NCBI RefSeq assembly: GCF_026914265.1
Contig: NC_069124.1
Location: 69,432,402-69,496,401, forward strand
Direction of reading: 5' to 3'
Length of the DNA: 64,000 nucleotides
Origin: Mya arenaria
Taxonomy: Eukaryota; Mollusca; Bivalvia; Myida; Myidae
Shown: positions 1 through 12,074 of the stretch, piece by piece
Position numbering within the stretch: position 1 is the stretch's first letter
How the letters are laid out: each line of letters opens with the position of its first letter
Translations under genes and position numbers: made by a program
Notes under the pieces: model-generated
Told to the model about the DNA's origin: nothing
The model's input: the letters and a program-made list of their open reading frames with translations, nothing else
Database searches by the model: none

Positions 1-317
1 GACTTATTAGAAAACCTAATAGAACTTAAGAATAATGATTTACCAACTTTTATCTCATAAACGATCATTATACATGGAAGATAAAGTACATATAAAACTT
101 AAAAGTAACTACTTAGGGTAACGTAGTTTAAAAGTCCGTTACTCACTTATGCCCCCTCGCTCAGAGCGTAAACATATCTCATTTTATGGCGTTTTGCTTA
201 AGCTTTAAGAAAATCATAACCTTCAAAATTCCCCCTGGGTGGGCAGGGTCAATTGGCAGCTCAAGGTCTATATATATCCTGTAGTGAAGGCATTTCTTAC
301 GTTGAAATTTCGCCATC
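1..317. other. Non-coding lead-in, nothing recognised
   Basis: AT-rich sequence before the minisatellite. I see no open frame, splice-bounded exon or recognisable repeat here. Confidence 0.5.
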
Positions 318-2612
318 TATAATCTGTAGTAGGAAGGTTTATTATAATGGGTGATACACATAGCTGTAGTAGGAAGGTTTATTTTCATGTGTGATACACA
401 CAGCCGTAAGAGGAGAGTTTATTATCATACGGGTGAGACACGCAGCTGTAGTAGGAGGGTTTGTTATAAGGTAATGGGTGATACACACATCTGTAGTAGG
501 AGGGTTTATTGTAAGGGGTGAGACACACAGCTGTAGTAGGAGGGTTTATTGTAAGGGGTGAGACACACAGCTGTAATAGGAGGGTTTATTATCATGGATG
601 AGACTAAAAGCTGTAGGAGGAGGTTTTATTATCATATCGGTGAGACACGTAGCTGTAGTAGGGCTTATTATCATGGGTGATACACACAGATGTTGTAGGA
701 GGTTCATGGGTGATACACACAGCTGCAATAGGAGGGTTTATTATAATATGTGCGACACAGAGCTGTAGTAGGAGGGTTTGCTATCATGGGTGAGACACAG
801 AGTTGAAGTAGGAGGGTTTATTATCATGGGTGATACACACAGCTGTAGTAGGAGGGTTTATTATCATGGGTGATTCACACAGCTGTAGTAGGAGGGTTTA
901 TTGTTATAGGTGGGACACGCAGCCATAGTTGGAGAGTTTATTATCATGGGTGATACACACAGCTGTAGTAGGAAGGTTTATTATCATGGGTGATACACAC
1001 AGCTGTCGGAGGAGGGATTATTATCATGGGTGATATACACACAGCTGAAGTAGGAGGGTTTATTATAATGTGTGCGACACACAGCTGTAGTAGGAGGGTT
1101 TGCTATCATGGGTGATACACACAGCTGTAGTAGGAGGGTTTGCTATCATGGGTGATACACAAAGCTGTAGTAGGAGGGTTTATTATAATGTGTGCGACAC
1201 ACAGCTGTAGTAGGAGGGTTTGCTATCATGGGTGATACACACAGCTGTAGTAGGAGGGTTTGCTATCATGGGTGATACACACAGCTGTAGTAGGAGGGTT
1301 AATTATAATGTGTGCGACACACAGCTGTAGTAGGAGGGTTTGCTATCATGGGTGATACACACAGCTGTAGTAGGAGGGTTTATTATAATGTGTGCGACAC
1401 ACAGCTGTAGTAGGAGGATTTGCTATCATGGGTGATACACACAGCTGTCTGAGGAGGGTTTATTATCATGGGTGATACACACAGCTGTCGGAGGAGGGTT
1501 TATTATCATGGGTGATACACACAGCTGTCTGAGGAAGGTTCATTATCATGGTTGATACACACAGCTGTCTGAGGAGGGTTTATTATCATGGGTGATACAC
1601 ACAGCTGTAGTAGGAGGGTTTATTATAATGTGTGCGACACACAGATGTAGTAGGAGGCTTTGCTATCATGGGTGATACACACAGCTGTCTGAGGAGGGTT
1701 TATTATCATATGGCTGAGACAAACAGCTGTAGAAGGAGGGTTTATTATCATGGATGATACACATAGCTGTTGTATGAGGGTTTATTATCATGAGTGATAC
1801 ACACAGCTGTAGTAGGAGGGTTTATTATAATGTGTGCGACACACAGGTGTAGTAGGAGGGTTTGCTATCATGGGTGAGACACACAGTTGAAGTAGGAGGG
1901 TTTATTTTCATGGGTGATACACATAGCTGTAGTAGGAGGGTTTATTAACATGGGTGAAACACACAGCTGTCGGAGGAGGGTTTATTATCATATGGGTGAG
2001 ACAAAGAGCTGTAGTAGGAAGTTTATTATCATGTGTGAGACACACAGCTGTAGTAGGAGGATTTATTATCATGGGTGATACACACAGCTGTAGTAGGAGG
2101 GTTTATTATAATGTGTGCGACACACAGCTGTAGTAGGAGGATTTATTATCATGGGTGAGACACACAGCTGTAGTAGGAGGATTTATTATCATGGGTGATA
2201 CACACAGCTGTAGTAGGAGGGTTTATTATAATGTGTGCGACACACAGCTGTAGTATGAGGGTTTGCTATCATGGGTGATACACACAGTTGAAGTAGGAGG
2301 GTTTATTTTCATGGGTGAGACACACAGCTGTAGTAGGAGGGTTTGCTATCATGGGTGATACACACAGTTGAAGTAGGAGGATTTATTATCATGGGTGAGA
2401 CACACAGCTGTAGTAGGAGGATTTATTATCATGGGTGATACACACAGCTGTAGTAGGAAGTTTATTATCATGGGTGAGACACACAGCTGTAGTAGGAGGG
2501 TTTATTAACATGGTTGAGACACACAGCTGTATTAGGAGGGTTTACTGTTATGGATTATTCACACAGCAGTAGTAGGACGATTTATTATCATGGGTGAGAC
2601 ATGTTTGCCGCA
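318..2612. repeat. 40-bp minisatellite with higher-order structure
   Basis: Roughly 57 head-to-tail copies of a 40-bp unit containing AGCTGTAGTAGGAGGG followed by TTTATTATCATGGGTGATAC. Three main unit types occur: a plain TATTATCATGGG form, a TGCTATCATGGG form and a TATTATAATGTGTGCGAC form. Between about 1041 and 1440 the types alternate in a fixed three-unit order, giving a 120-bp period. Units at the two ends are more diverged, as expected for unequal exchange acting on the middle. A few units are shorter or longer by some bases. Short open frames across it are by-products of the repeat. Confidence 0.97.
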
Positions 2613-3653
2613 TTTCTGATCGCATTTACCTTGTTCGTAGAGTTGTTATTAAAGAACTTCGTTACCGCGGTAGCGGTGTGAACGAACCAACACCAACCCA
2701 GCTCTCCATATTAAGACAAGTAAAATCTATCGCTCGAGTGCAGAGTCGAGAGGGTTCTCCTTCAACTGTTCACAAAAGTTAACAACAAAACGTGTTTTTA
2801 CAGTTGTTTAGATAACCACGAGTCAAATCCGTGCACATAACATGAGACCCTAAATTTCTATGAATCAAGGCGTCAAACCTACAGTATATTTTATCTTTGG
2901 ATGCAAACCTTGCCCAATTGGTGACTTTAGTTTGATTGAAAAGCAAGCTTCCACTGATCCGTAAAAGGGTTTACAAAATGATCCACCGGACACTCAAATC
3001 GTAGAACAGATTTATGACGAAAAAGATGAAGAATGTGATACCACAGTAGTACCAAAGCTATCTCGAATTAGCACCAACAGCATTTACCGTGTTTGGTCGA
3101 AGCAGTATCATATCATGCAGGTCTTTACTGAGCATGCAACCAGTTGGGCTAAAATAAGCTCAGTATGCTTTAATAAAGAAAACTTATTAAGGATATTTTC
3201 AGGCATATTGCGTAATTTAATAAAGTCTTATAAGGGTCTATGCTAACAATGCCTAATAACCGCGACCTAGCTCAGTAGTGTTCTTGAAAGTTCAATGACG
3301 TCTAAGGTTTCAGGGATGTTTATCATTTCTATATAACCAACAGCTCTGAAAAAACATAAATGTAAACTTAAGCATACTATACAAAAGTACAAAATCAAGT
3401 CACTATTAAATGCAATACTTTGAGATACCATATTTCTCATAAAAACTATTCTAGTGGCCGTAACACTCAATGTATTTTTCTTAAAAGATCTTTTATATAC
3501 AAAACAGATAAAAACACATTCCACACCTCAATACATATATAAACTCACCGGCTGTAGGTCAAACTGCCTATAGACCCTCACTGACCGACTCTGTACAATC
3601 AATGGAGTGATTTGACCAACCTAAATATTGAAATACAACTGGTGTCAAAGATC
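2613..3653. other. Non-coding stretch between repeats
   Basis: No exon with credible splice sites was found. A 62-codon open frame starting within the last minisatellite unit (2594-2782) resembles nothing I know. The stretch may hold old mobile-element sequence, but no motif supports that. Confidence 0.4.
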
Positions 3654-3712
<59 letters not shown>

Positions 3713-3722
3713 CTTAATAGAA

Positions 3723-3785
<63 letters not shown>

Positions 3786-3790
3786 GTAAT
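3654..3790. repeat. (AAT)n microsatellite, interrupted
   Basis: Two long AAT/TAA tracts are separated by a short interruption near 3710-3724. Both strands stay open in several frames (poly-Ile reading), which is an artefact of the repeat. Confidence 0.98.
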
Positions 3791-3867
3791 CAAGTTTTCA
3801 TTAATACTACTTAAATAATATTAACATGCAGGTTTAAATAAAAACTATTAAATGCCAAACTTATTCA

Positions 3868-4400
3868 AGGGCCTTCCATAGACTAGTGCACAAGTGGGTG
3901 GGGAAGGCCAAAACGTATCAAAAGTCCATGTTTAATTTAGTTTTTAGGAACGATCTTTTTCAGGAGTAAAACATATATTCATTGTGACAAGTTTTGGGTC
4001 AGTAAGGAGTTGACCAAATTTTAAGAAAGAACATTTGATGAGATTTTGGATCAAAAAGCATTTACAGTTTTTCGGAAAAGTCTGTCGTCATTATAACTTA
4101 ATTTTGTGTGGTATTCTATCCCAAACTACCTCATCAACAATAGCTTGTGGGTTCTTGTTGATATTCAATAACATTATGAAAAAAGTGGATTAAATTCATT
4201 TCCTGGTTACAAAAATGCAATTAACTTTTTTTTAAAATAGCTGCGATCACCACAAAGCCTCAATGCATTGTTGATTGGGTAGAACACATACTCATTTTGT
4301 ATAAAAACATTTCCAGAAAATGTGAATTCTTTTAGACTGGAAATCTGAAAAAATATTCCCTCGTAAAATTTGCTCCACTCACAGACAATTACGGACACAC
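3868..4400 (+). repeat. Dispersed repeat family C, uninterrupted copy
   Basis: About 530 bp that can be matched by eye to 52400-53335. Shared landmarks in order are GGAAGGCC-type start sequence, AACATATATTC, TCATTTCCTGGTTAC and AAAACATTTCC, then GTAAAATTTGCTC near the end. No coding capacity is apparent, and no terminal repeats were recognised. The copy lacks the MITE that interrupts its relative near 52.46 kb, so it serves as an empty-site reference. Confidence 0.75.
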
Positions 4401-4739
4401 ATGTTGCGAAAGATAAATTAATTATGTTTGTTTATTATTGAACCTCAAAACTTAATATAAATTTAATTTTTAAAGGTTTTTAGTTTTGGTCATTCTAACA
4501 ACTTTTGCGCTGTGTTCGCCTTGAAAACATAGAATGGAATCATCCAATGTTCCAACCAAGAATATTAATTGCGTGACTGGTTACAGATGACCACTCAGCA
4601 ATTATAGCTTCAAAATACCAAGAAAGACAACTCCGTCGAATTAGTCAATGTAGATTTGTTTGTTTTCTCCCTTACAATAAATAGAACTGAATTCAACATG
4701 AAATGTAATAATCATGAAATTCTGACTTTGATATTACAC

Positions 4740-6560
4740 CATTAAACATTGTTGGAGAGACACGTCTGCCGTTGACACGTGGTTGTCATCAATTATGCAT
4801 GGAATCATTGGTAGTTGATAATCTCGAAGTAGACGTTCTTGCTGGTATTCCATTTATTGCCACAATCGACATCACTGTAAGCAAGCTTGACAGCAGATTA
4901 TTGTTTGGGAGGCAGAAAATAACCAATGTGGTGCCGTGTCCAGCGCATCGTGGAACAACCACATCCGAAGTGCTCAGACATACTTTTTCGATATACAGCG
5001 TCTACAACAGTTGTATGGCCAGGAACATATTTGGAAGTTACTGTTCCATGTGAAATAAATCTGACAGCATCATTTGTTTGACCCCATCCACCTTCAAATT
5101 CCAAGACAAAATACCCAACAAGCTCTTCAAAATCACATTCAATCTTAATTTCACAACCAGGTGACCAGCTTTGGATTGTCTCCTATGGATGTATGTCAAG
5201 ATAAGGTATTGGCCCTACGCTCTACTTTACAAGGGACGATAAGTTAGTGTTAACCGGGCTTTTCATTGCGAAGATAAGAAAGCATAAGGTGACTTTGTTG
5301 CCGTGTGAAATTGCAGCGCCAAGTATTGGTTCTGCACTTTCTAATTAAAGTATTTACATTATTTAGGCTTACAAGCAAACGTGTGTACTGACGGACAGTT
5401 GACTTCAACCATCTGTCCAAGCGGTCACTTTCTTTCTTTCAATCGTCAGTCGAAATCAATTCAATGTTCGACAGCTTGCTGGTAAAGCGAACATACACAT
5501 GGACCATTTGATTTCGGTAGCATGATTGCCTCAGAGTGTTTTGAACCTCAGTGCCAGATATGTTCTTTGATGAACCGTTTAAAATTTTGCAGTTACGGTT
5601 GATGACATTCTAAACAACCATGCCCGTTTGCAACTTACAACATGCTCCACATGGAAATACATTAAGACAGTGTGCTCTGATTTACGCCGTGTACATGCTC
5701 AACTCAAAAGGGGACTACAAAAAAGCTGAATAATATACTTGATGTGAAAACATACTTTAATATTCATTCTATTGCTAGAGATGGCTTGTTTGTCGTAAAA
5801 CATACTGATCTTTTAGTCCAAGCATCTGAACTAATCGTTGCTCCTCCCACAACCCTTGATGGGTAAGCCACCGCACTTCACTTCAAGCTAGATCAAACAC
5901 CAGTTGCAGCTTGTCATAAATTGACGTATCTTTGCCATTGACTTAGCAGTAGCAAAAGAACGCGCTAGCAATCAATGTAATATTTGTATCTCGCAAATAA
6001 GCTGCCCAGAAAAGTTCAAACAACAGACTAGTGAGGACCCACAAGAGTGTACGTATTGGGACATTGTTTGCCACTGATGTCTTTAAGAGAAACAAACAAC
6101 TTGTGTTGGTTGTCTGCGAGATTTTAACATCATTTTTTGCATGTTCCATAATTCCTGACGAAAGAGGAGCAACATTACGTAACTCTCTTGTAAGTCGCAT
6201 TTTAGAGCTACATCCCTTGGATAATACGCCAGCTGTGATCCGTGCACCTGGCTTTACTTCCCTCGTTAAGATGAGCTCGACTTGACATTGGTCGTGTAAA
6301 AAGGTCCAGACAACCCCTTTGCTGGAAAGGCTATTCAGGGGCTTCATCATGAACCACATGTACTACGAATAGAGCCTGGTTGGTGATCTACCTCTTCTGT
6401 TGGTCTTGCATTTGCAGCAGCACTTTTAAACACTCGCTTACGGGGTACTGTTCTCTCACCACGAGAGCTTTGAACACAAAGGAACCAGTGTATACATAAC
6501 CGGATCCCTTTATAGGATATAGAGACAATGAAAAGTTAACATGAGAAGCGTCTTGGTAGC
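4740..6560 (+). mobile_element. LTR-retrotransposon fossil (Ty3/Gypsy-like pol)
   Basis: The plus-strand conceptual sequence recalls metazoan Ty3/Gypsy-like polyproteins. An early part (about 4780-5160) reads like the protease to reverse-transcriptase region, including the stretch LVVDNLEVDVLAGIPF. A later part (about 5780-6560) reads like the integrase zinc-binding and core region, with the order of parts preserved. No LTRs were recognised at either end. The element is broken many times over, so it looks old. The family assignment is from memory of such proteins; BEL/Pao is the main alternative. Confidence 0.6.
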
Positions 6561-6986
6561 TATTAATTCCATGAATGATCAGAATATGATAATTCAGTCT
6601 TAATCCAGGAAATATAGCAGTGTCTCAGCTGGTGACGTAGTCAATTTACTTCCTGACAAGAGCAAGTTAAGTGCTCGCTTAAGATACTTGGTTGTGTCAT
6701 GTGATTGTGAATGGTGTTTTATAAAAAGAATCAAGGGGAAAACGTTCAGGTTTCGTTCTCATATTAGGTAAAATGAAGTGATTGTTTTCATGGTTCACCT
6801 ACTGTACTAGGCGGTACAGCACCTGCTTATAAAAACGAGAATGATCAAAGTGATCCTATAATAGTTGAATTCGCACAGTCAACTACAATTCCACGATTGT
6901 TGTCCCATCCGAGCCAAGATGGCGTATCCAATTAAAAAAATATACTGACATTGTCCTGATCTATTCTGCAGTCATGGGAAATACTC

Positions 6987-7246
6987 AAAAGCTGCACTCT
7001 CACAGATTGACTAGTTTGACAACTTTTTGTATTTGTTTTTGTCTTGGAATGAGCCAGTTTTGTGTAAATTTGTGAATACCAATGGTATAAGACTGCTGAA
7101 AAAAAACTTACTAACGTTACAACTGTTCTATTGCAAGTTATCTTACATGACTGAGGTGACGGCATCGATGCCTAAATAACCTGATTCTGATACTTTGTTT
7201 TTTAAAACAATGTCAAAACTGTTTATCATTGAGAGTGCAGTTTTAA
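6987..7246. mobile_element. MITE family A, diverged short copy
   Basis: The left end carries GCTGCACTCTCACAGATTGA and the right end the inverted counterpart GAGAGTGCAG, inside a 260-bp unit. Internal landmarks are TCTTGGAATGAGCCA and ATAAGACTGCTGA. These match the fuller copies at 29138-29505 and 34652-34987. The ends are TTAA-like. No transposase is encoded; this is a non-autonomous palindromic element. Confidence 0.7.
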
Positions 7247-10200
7247 TATCTTTTAGTATTTGAACTTTATTTGATAACTGTTCATCAAACAGATTTTTGT
7301 ATTATAAACTATTTGAACTTATATCAGTTGTTGACGTCGCGTGGAACGTCAGTTTGGGATAGGTCTCAATGTTGTACCATGGAGGGTCACGTGATCAAAA
7401 TGGACCAGCCAACATTATTATTGTTAAATAAAAATATAAAATATGTTTGTTTAAAAAACCTTTATGAGCAAACAATTGCATAAAATGATTAAAGAAAAAG
7501 GAAAAATAAAGATACAAAAAAACAAACAAAAAACGTTTGTCTTATACAAACCTTTGGGCAGTTAATGGGTATTTAATAACTTGTCCTCAAACTCGTAGGC
7601 TTAGTTTTTTTTATATCTACCACTAACCTAAGGACACGATTCATCAAAGCTCGGGAAAAACGTTTCTGGGGGTGTTTTTTTCTTATTTAAAATAATCTGA
7701 TTTTTAATAAATGGGTAAACTTGAAAAGTCAATAACCATTACATACAACATTATCAATGATATCATGTAGGAACTCTATGTAACCCAACACTTCTTACAT
7801 AGCCTCAAACGATAACCCGCCAATCAAAAGGCAGGAATTTAAGTAAAGATTCTTCCGGTTTGAGTTTTACAACAAGATATACTTGTGGTGGAAATAACAG
7901 GAACACCGAAAAACGGAAAAAACTTTAATGTTCACAAGTAGATATAGTATGCGAAGGGAGTGGTGCGGCTAGGGTTCATACTATAATGTGTTCGAGGGGT
8001 GTATGTTGTCAGAACAGTGACCGGGCAGAGGTTTGGGTGGTTACCTGTGGGTAGGGATTGACCGTATCATTGGAGAAACCAATGCTTTTGTACGCTACTG
8101 TTTCTGATTATATCAGCCAAATCTTGTATATTATCTAAATTCATGATAAATACTAAATACAACCCCCCCCCCCCCCCCCAGTAACACCTTCCAACGAGTT
8201 TTCCTATCTAGCTTGATAAATTATTAGAACATTTTTACCAACTATAATGTACCATGCTACAAATCCCATGTGTATAACGCTACTTAAAATTTTGCTATAT
8301 AAGTGTATAGGAGTATCCTTTAAGTTATACTCTTGAAAGAACTAACCATTTACAGTGGTATATCAACTAGCGGAGCCGTAGGCGTTGGCGTGTGGATTGC
8401 CCGTACAGCCGGGAAAACTAGTTAAAGTTATCACTGTGTTCAGTGCACAAATCCATCTTACTTTTTGTAATTGTATGCATGAGTATAATAAGGAACAGCT
8501 TTTGTAAATAATTCTTCCAATAGTTGTGCCTATTTTAAACTATATGCTTTTTCTTCCAGGTCACAGGCTCATTGCTATGTTTTGATATGTCATGTATGTT
8601 CGTTATTCATGTCGGAAAATAGCGCATTGAGCTCATGTTTCCTTGTTATCATACACCCGACTTTTAATAAAAAAATATTGTATCTTGTATTTTTGCACTA
8701 AAATTGAAGTTAAATCTATTTGATTTTAAGTGATATTTACTCAAGATATGTGTACATACATGTAAATCTTAGTTTAGTAAAAGTCCATTAATTTATCAAT
8801 TATTTAATTCTTGGATTTCTTCTCACATTGGAGTAAAAATAAATATTCTGAATATACATGACGGGTCGCCCATCCTCCCTAAAAATTGTCGAAGTGAACT
8901 TTTCATATCAATATGGTCTGGGACCACTCCCGGATAATGATATATGGTCGACATATTGACCATCAGGGTATATGTTGTGGTAACCTTAAGATAACTTTCA
9001 GTTGAAAATCTGTTTCCAATCAATATATGAAAAACGCTTAGGCCTAGAGACCTTAAACTTGGTACAGAACCCTCAAACATGACTAGTACCCTAACTATTG
9101 TTAGGTCAGTTGGTCAAAGGTCAAGCTCGTGGTGACCTTAAGCTGAAAATCCGATTTCTTTTCATAACTGATACATTGCTTTTATCAACGTACCTCCATC
9201 TTGGTATCATGATGTAATGCTGCATCCGCTTCCTTTAAATCATGTTTCAAATAAAATATTCGCGACGTCTTTGATGCTCTTCAAAATAAGCCTTGTATAT
9301 GTTTCGATTAGTCATTTGATTTTGAATGACAGATTCAGTTCAAATACTTGCTTTGGTGCATAACTGCCCATGTGCTACTTAATATAAAGGTAAACTTATA
9401 GTTGTTATTTGTTTTGTTCCAGGTACAGTTTTGGCCAATTCAACGTATCTTGCATTGCTTATAGAACTCATTGTATTCTTTTACAAAAAGCATTTCATGT
9501 GTTATTTTGGTATGTTTTCAGTGTGTTTGATTTTTGTTTATCATCATATGTTGTGTTGTTTTTTCACATAGATTAGTCATCTTGTCCATGAACAAAGATT
9601 ATGCTTAAGTGTTCTTAATACATGCATGATTGAACTTGCTCCATATAAACTTTAGTTCTTATCTATCTGAACAACAGAATCCATTGATGACAATGATGAA
9701 TTCTAGATTGTAATGCTGATACTCAATTAAATAAAAACCATGGAATATAAGTCACTTGAAATACTCATTTAATATGTGGAATACCCAGATAATTAAAAAT
9801 TATGGAATAATATTCAACTGCATATGAAACATTGTCTGGAACTTTGGTTTCACGAATAATGCACTGTCACCCATAAAGCATTTAGGCACTTTTAGTAATA
9901 TCTTTTCTACACTTCAAACATGACTGATTCGAATTTCATTTACTACCAGGGCTTACCAAATGCATCCAACAAAATGCACTGTACATGTTAATAAAGTTCA
10001 TGTTAAAGGTCTCTTTCTATAATGACAGGATCCTCGCAAAATTCCTCTGGATCGAGTCACCCACATACTATTTATACCTTCAAGTTGTATGAATTGATGA
10101 ATCTTAATATTGCCCCTAACCTATGTCACTCGTGGACAAAATTACCATATTTATATCAGTGTTTAAAAATATGCATATGCAATATTGTCCAGATTCTGGA

Positions 10201-11403
10201 CGTAAACTACTGAGAGAAACTAAGAAATCTTCACACATGTCCGTTCCATTTGCCATTACATGACTATACCAACAAAACGTAGCAGGCCGAAAGCCTGTCA
10301 ACGATTTAAGCGCTTTGATTTTAATCGTAAAAGTCTATACTATGCATTTAATAAAGCTTTAAGGTTGTTAGTATTTACCCACACATATAAATGGTTTTAA
10401 GCGACACATTTGCATAACCATTTATGTTTTTAGTTAGTTCATACTAACAAGCGTAATAAAGAAGTGTTAAATAAGAGCCGATGTAACGCTATTTTAAACA
10501 TAAAACCTATAATGTTGAATGAACTACAATAACACTACCCCACCCCACCCCACCCCAAAAAAATCTGATTATAGGATAAAACGAAATAACACAATTTCCT
10601 TTAAAACATTTTGGTTCGATATCTTACGCCATATGAGAACTAAATTGTATCTTCAATACGATTCATTGTTTTTTCCGGGTTTTAACTAGTTAATTTCCGG
10701 ACAATATATCTATCTAAAACCGATGACCCAGATTCTTTTTTAAGTTTTTAACCGATATTATCTAGATCCCTGGCCGCGCACATATATATTAATGTACTTA
10801 TTTTGATTCCGAGATAGTGTTCACTGTTTGCGCTCTTCATAATACGTTTTGTTACTCGTGTATATTAAAATAATTGTTTTATATGATTTCACTTGCGTAT
10901 TAATAAATTAAGCAAAAACGTTGCTTTTTCGCACTATTTTACCGCTCAAAACGTTTCATAAATATTTATTACATCAGCTAGTACTCATGCATAACGCAGC
11001 TTCGTAGCTATTAGAGCAATTAATAATAAAAAAATAAAAATAATAAGGTTGTTAACCACCGCAGTTCTAACAGCGCTGGGGTTGATCAGTGATAAGATTT
11101 TCTCTTGTTTGATATTCCACCAATTACATTACCAGACAAGGAACAGCGCCAATAAACCAATGAGTTCCATTTGATTTTTGATTCAACAATATTCCACATA
11201 ACTATTTAACATCTCCATTAACTTTTGACGTTTCGCCGCCAAAGCGAATGAAGCATAGATAGCATATAAATGTCCTTGTTACATGTATGCCTATCCACTG
11301 TTCCTCCTTTTTTTGCCCAAACCTGATACCCAAATTGGAACATGGTTTTAGGTCGCATTGCAACGTGTCTGCGAGTACAATGCGATAAACGTATACTCGA
11401 TAA
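7247..11403. other. Gene-free stretch
   Basis: No exon or RNA gene is supported. It contains a homopolymer C tract at about 8163-8179 and a short CCCCA tandem tract near 10538-10556. Open frames such as 8823-9080 and 10022-10213 have no recognisable protein features and no plausible splice context. Confidence 0.5.
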
Positions 11404-11467
11404 CATCCTCGGCACCCCAGTGTATTATAACCTATATAGGTTATAATACACTGGGGTGCCGAGGATG
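11404..11467. repeat. Perfect 64-bp palindrome
   Basis: Two 29-bp arms beginning CATCCTCGGCACCCCAG and ending GGTTATAATACACTGG...GATG flank a self-complementary TATATA centre, so the whole 64 bp equals its own reverse complement. The flanking bases GAGGATGACTC are repeated once just to the right. No function is evident. Confidence 0.97.
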
Positions 11468-11708
11468 ACTCCGAGGATGACTCGATAAGTATTCAAAAGC
11501 ATTCCAGAGAGATGTGAAGATGGTTTTATTATTTCCCGCAATTGGGAGTAAATAGATCGAGCATTTTCAATATTCAATGTATGTTATTTTTTATTATATA
11601 CATTTGCTAAACGTCATTATTGCACATTATATTATCATCCTTGTATCACTTTCAGAAACCTGATACTTTTACATTCGTGTGTTTATCCCTCTCAATGCAG
11701 TTTTGCTC

Positions 11709-12074
11709 TTAAGTGTAGATCAAATTACTCCCAGATTAGTCATGCCACAACTGATACAATTGTTATGATTTACCAATTGAATACATATCGAAAACAATGC
11801 TTCTTATTAAGGGCACCGTGTTGATTTGAAAGAAAACTAGGTATTTCTACCTCATGAGACGTTGATGATCACTGTAAATCTTTTAGCAATTCACCAATTA
11901 ATCATTTAATATTTGTGCGTATTCAGCTTTAAAACACACGCTTACAATCTTGTTTTCAGTAACTGATGTTTTCCATAAATGCATTATTTAGTTAATGCAT
12001 AAAGGGTTATCACTCAAAATTTATGTTTGTTATAAATGGGTATGCATTGATTTTATATACGAGTATCACTTTAA
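11709..12074 (+). mobile_element. MITE family B, copy 1
   Basis: About 366 bp, bounded by TTAA at both ends. It matches by eye 42658-43030 in the same orientation and 52462-52847 in reverse. Shared internal landmarks are ATTTCTACCTCATGAGAC, AAATCTTTTAGCA, ATCATTTAATATTT and TCCATAAATGCATTATTTAG, ending in a GTATCACTTTAA-type terminus. No coding capacity. The left end of this copy is more diverged. Confidence 0.75.

Noticed and set aside
318-2612. Regular repeats suggesting a CRISPR array
   Set aside because: The units abut with no unique spacers, vary like a minisatellite and sit in eukaryotic DNA.
3599-3818. Poly-Ile open frames on both strands
   Set aside because: They are translations of the AAT microsatellite.
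4772-6359. Several open stretches on both strands as host genes
   Set aside because: They overlap the LTR-retrotransposon fossil and have no splice-supported gene structure.
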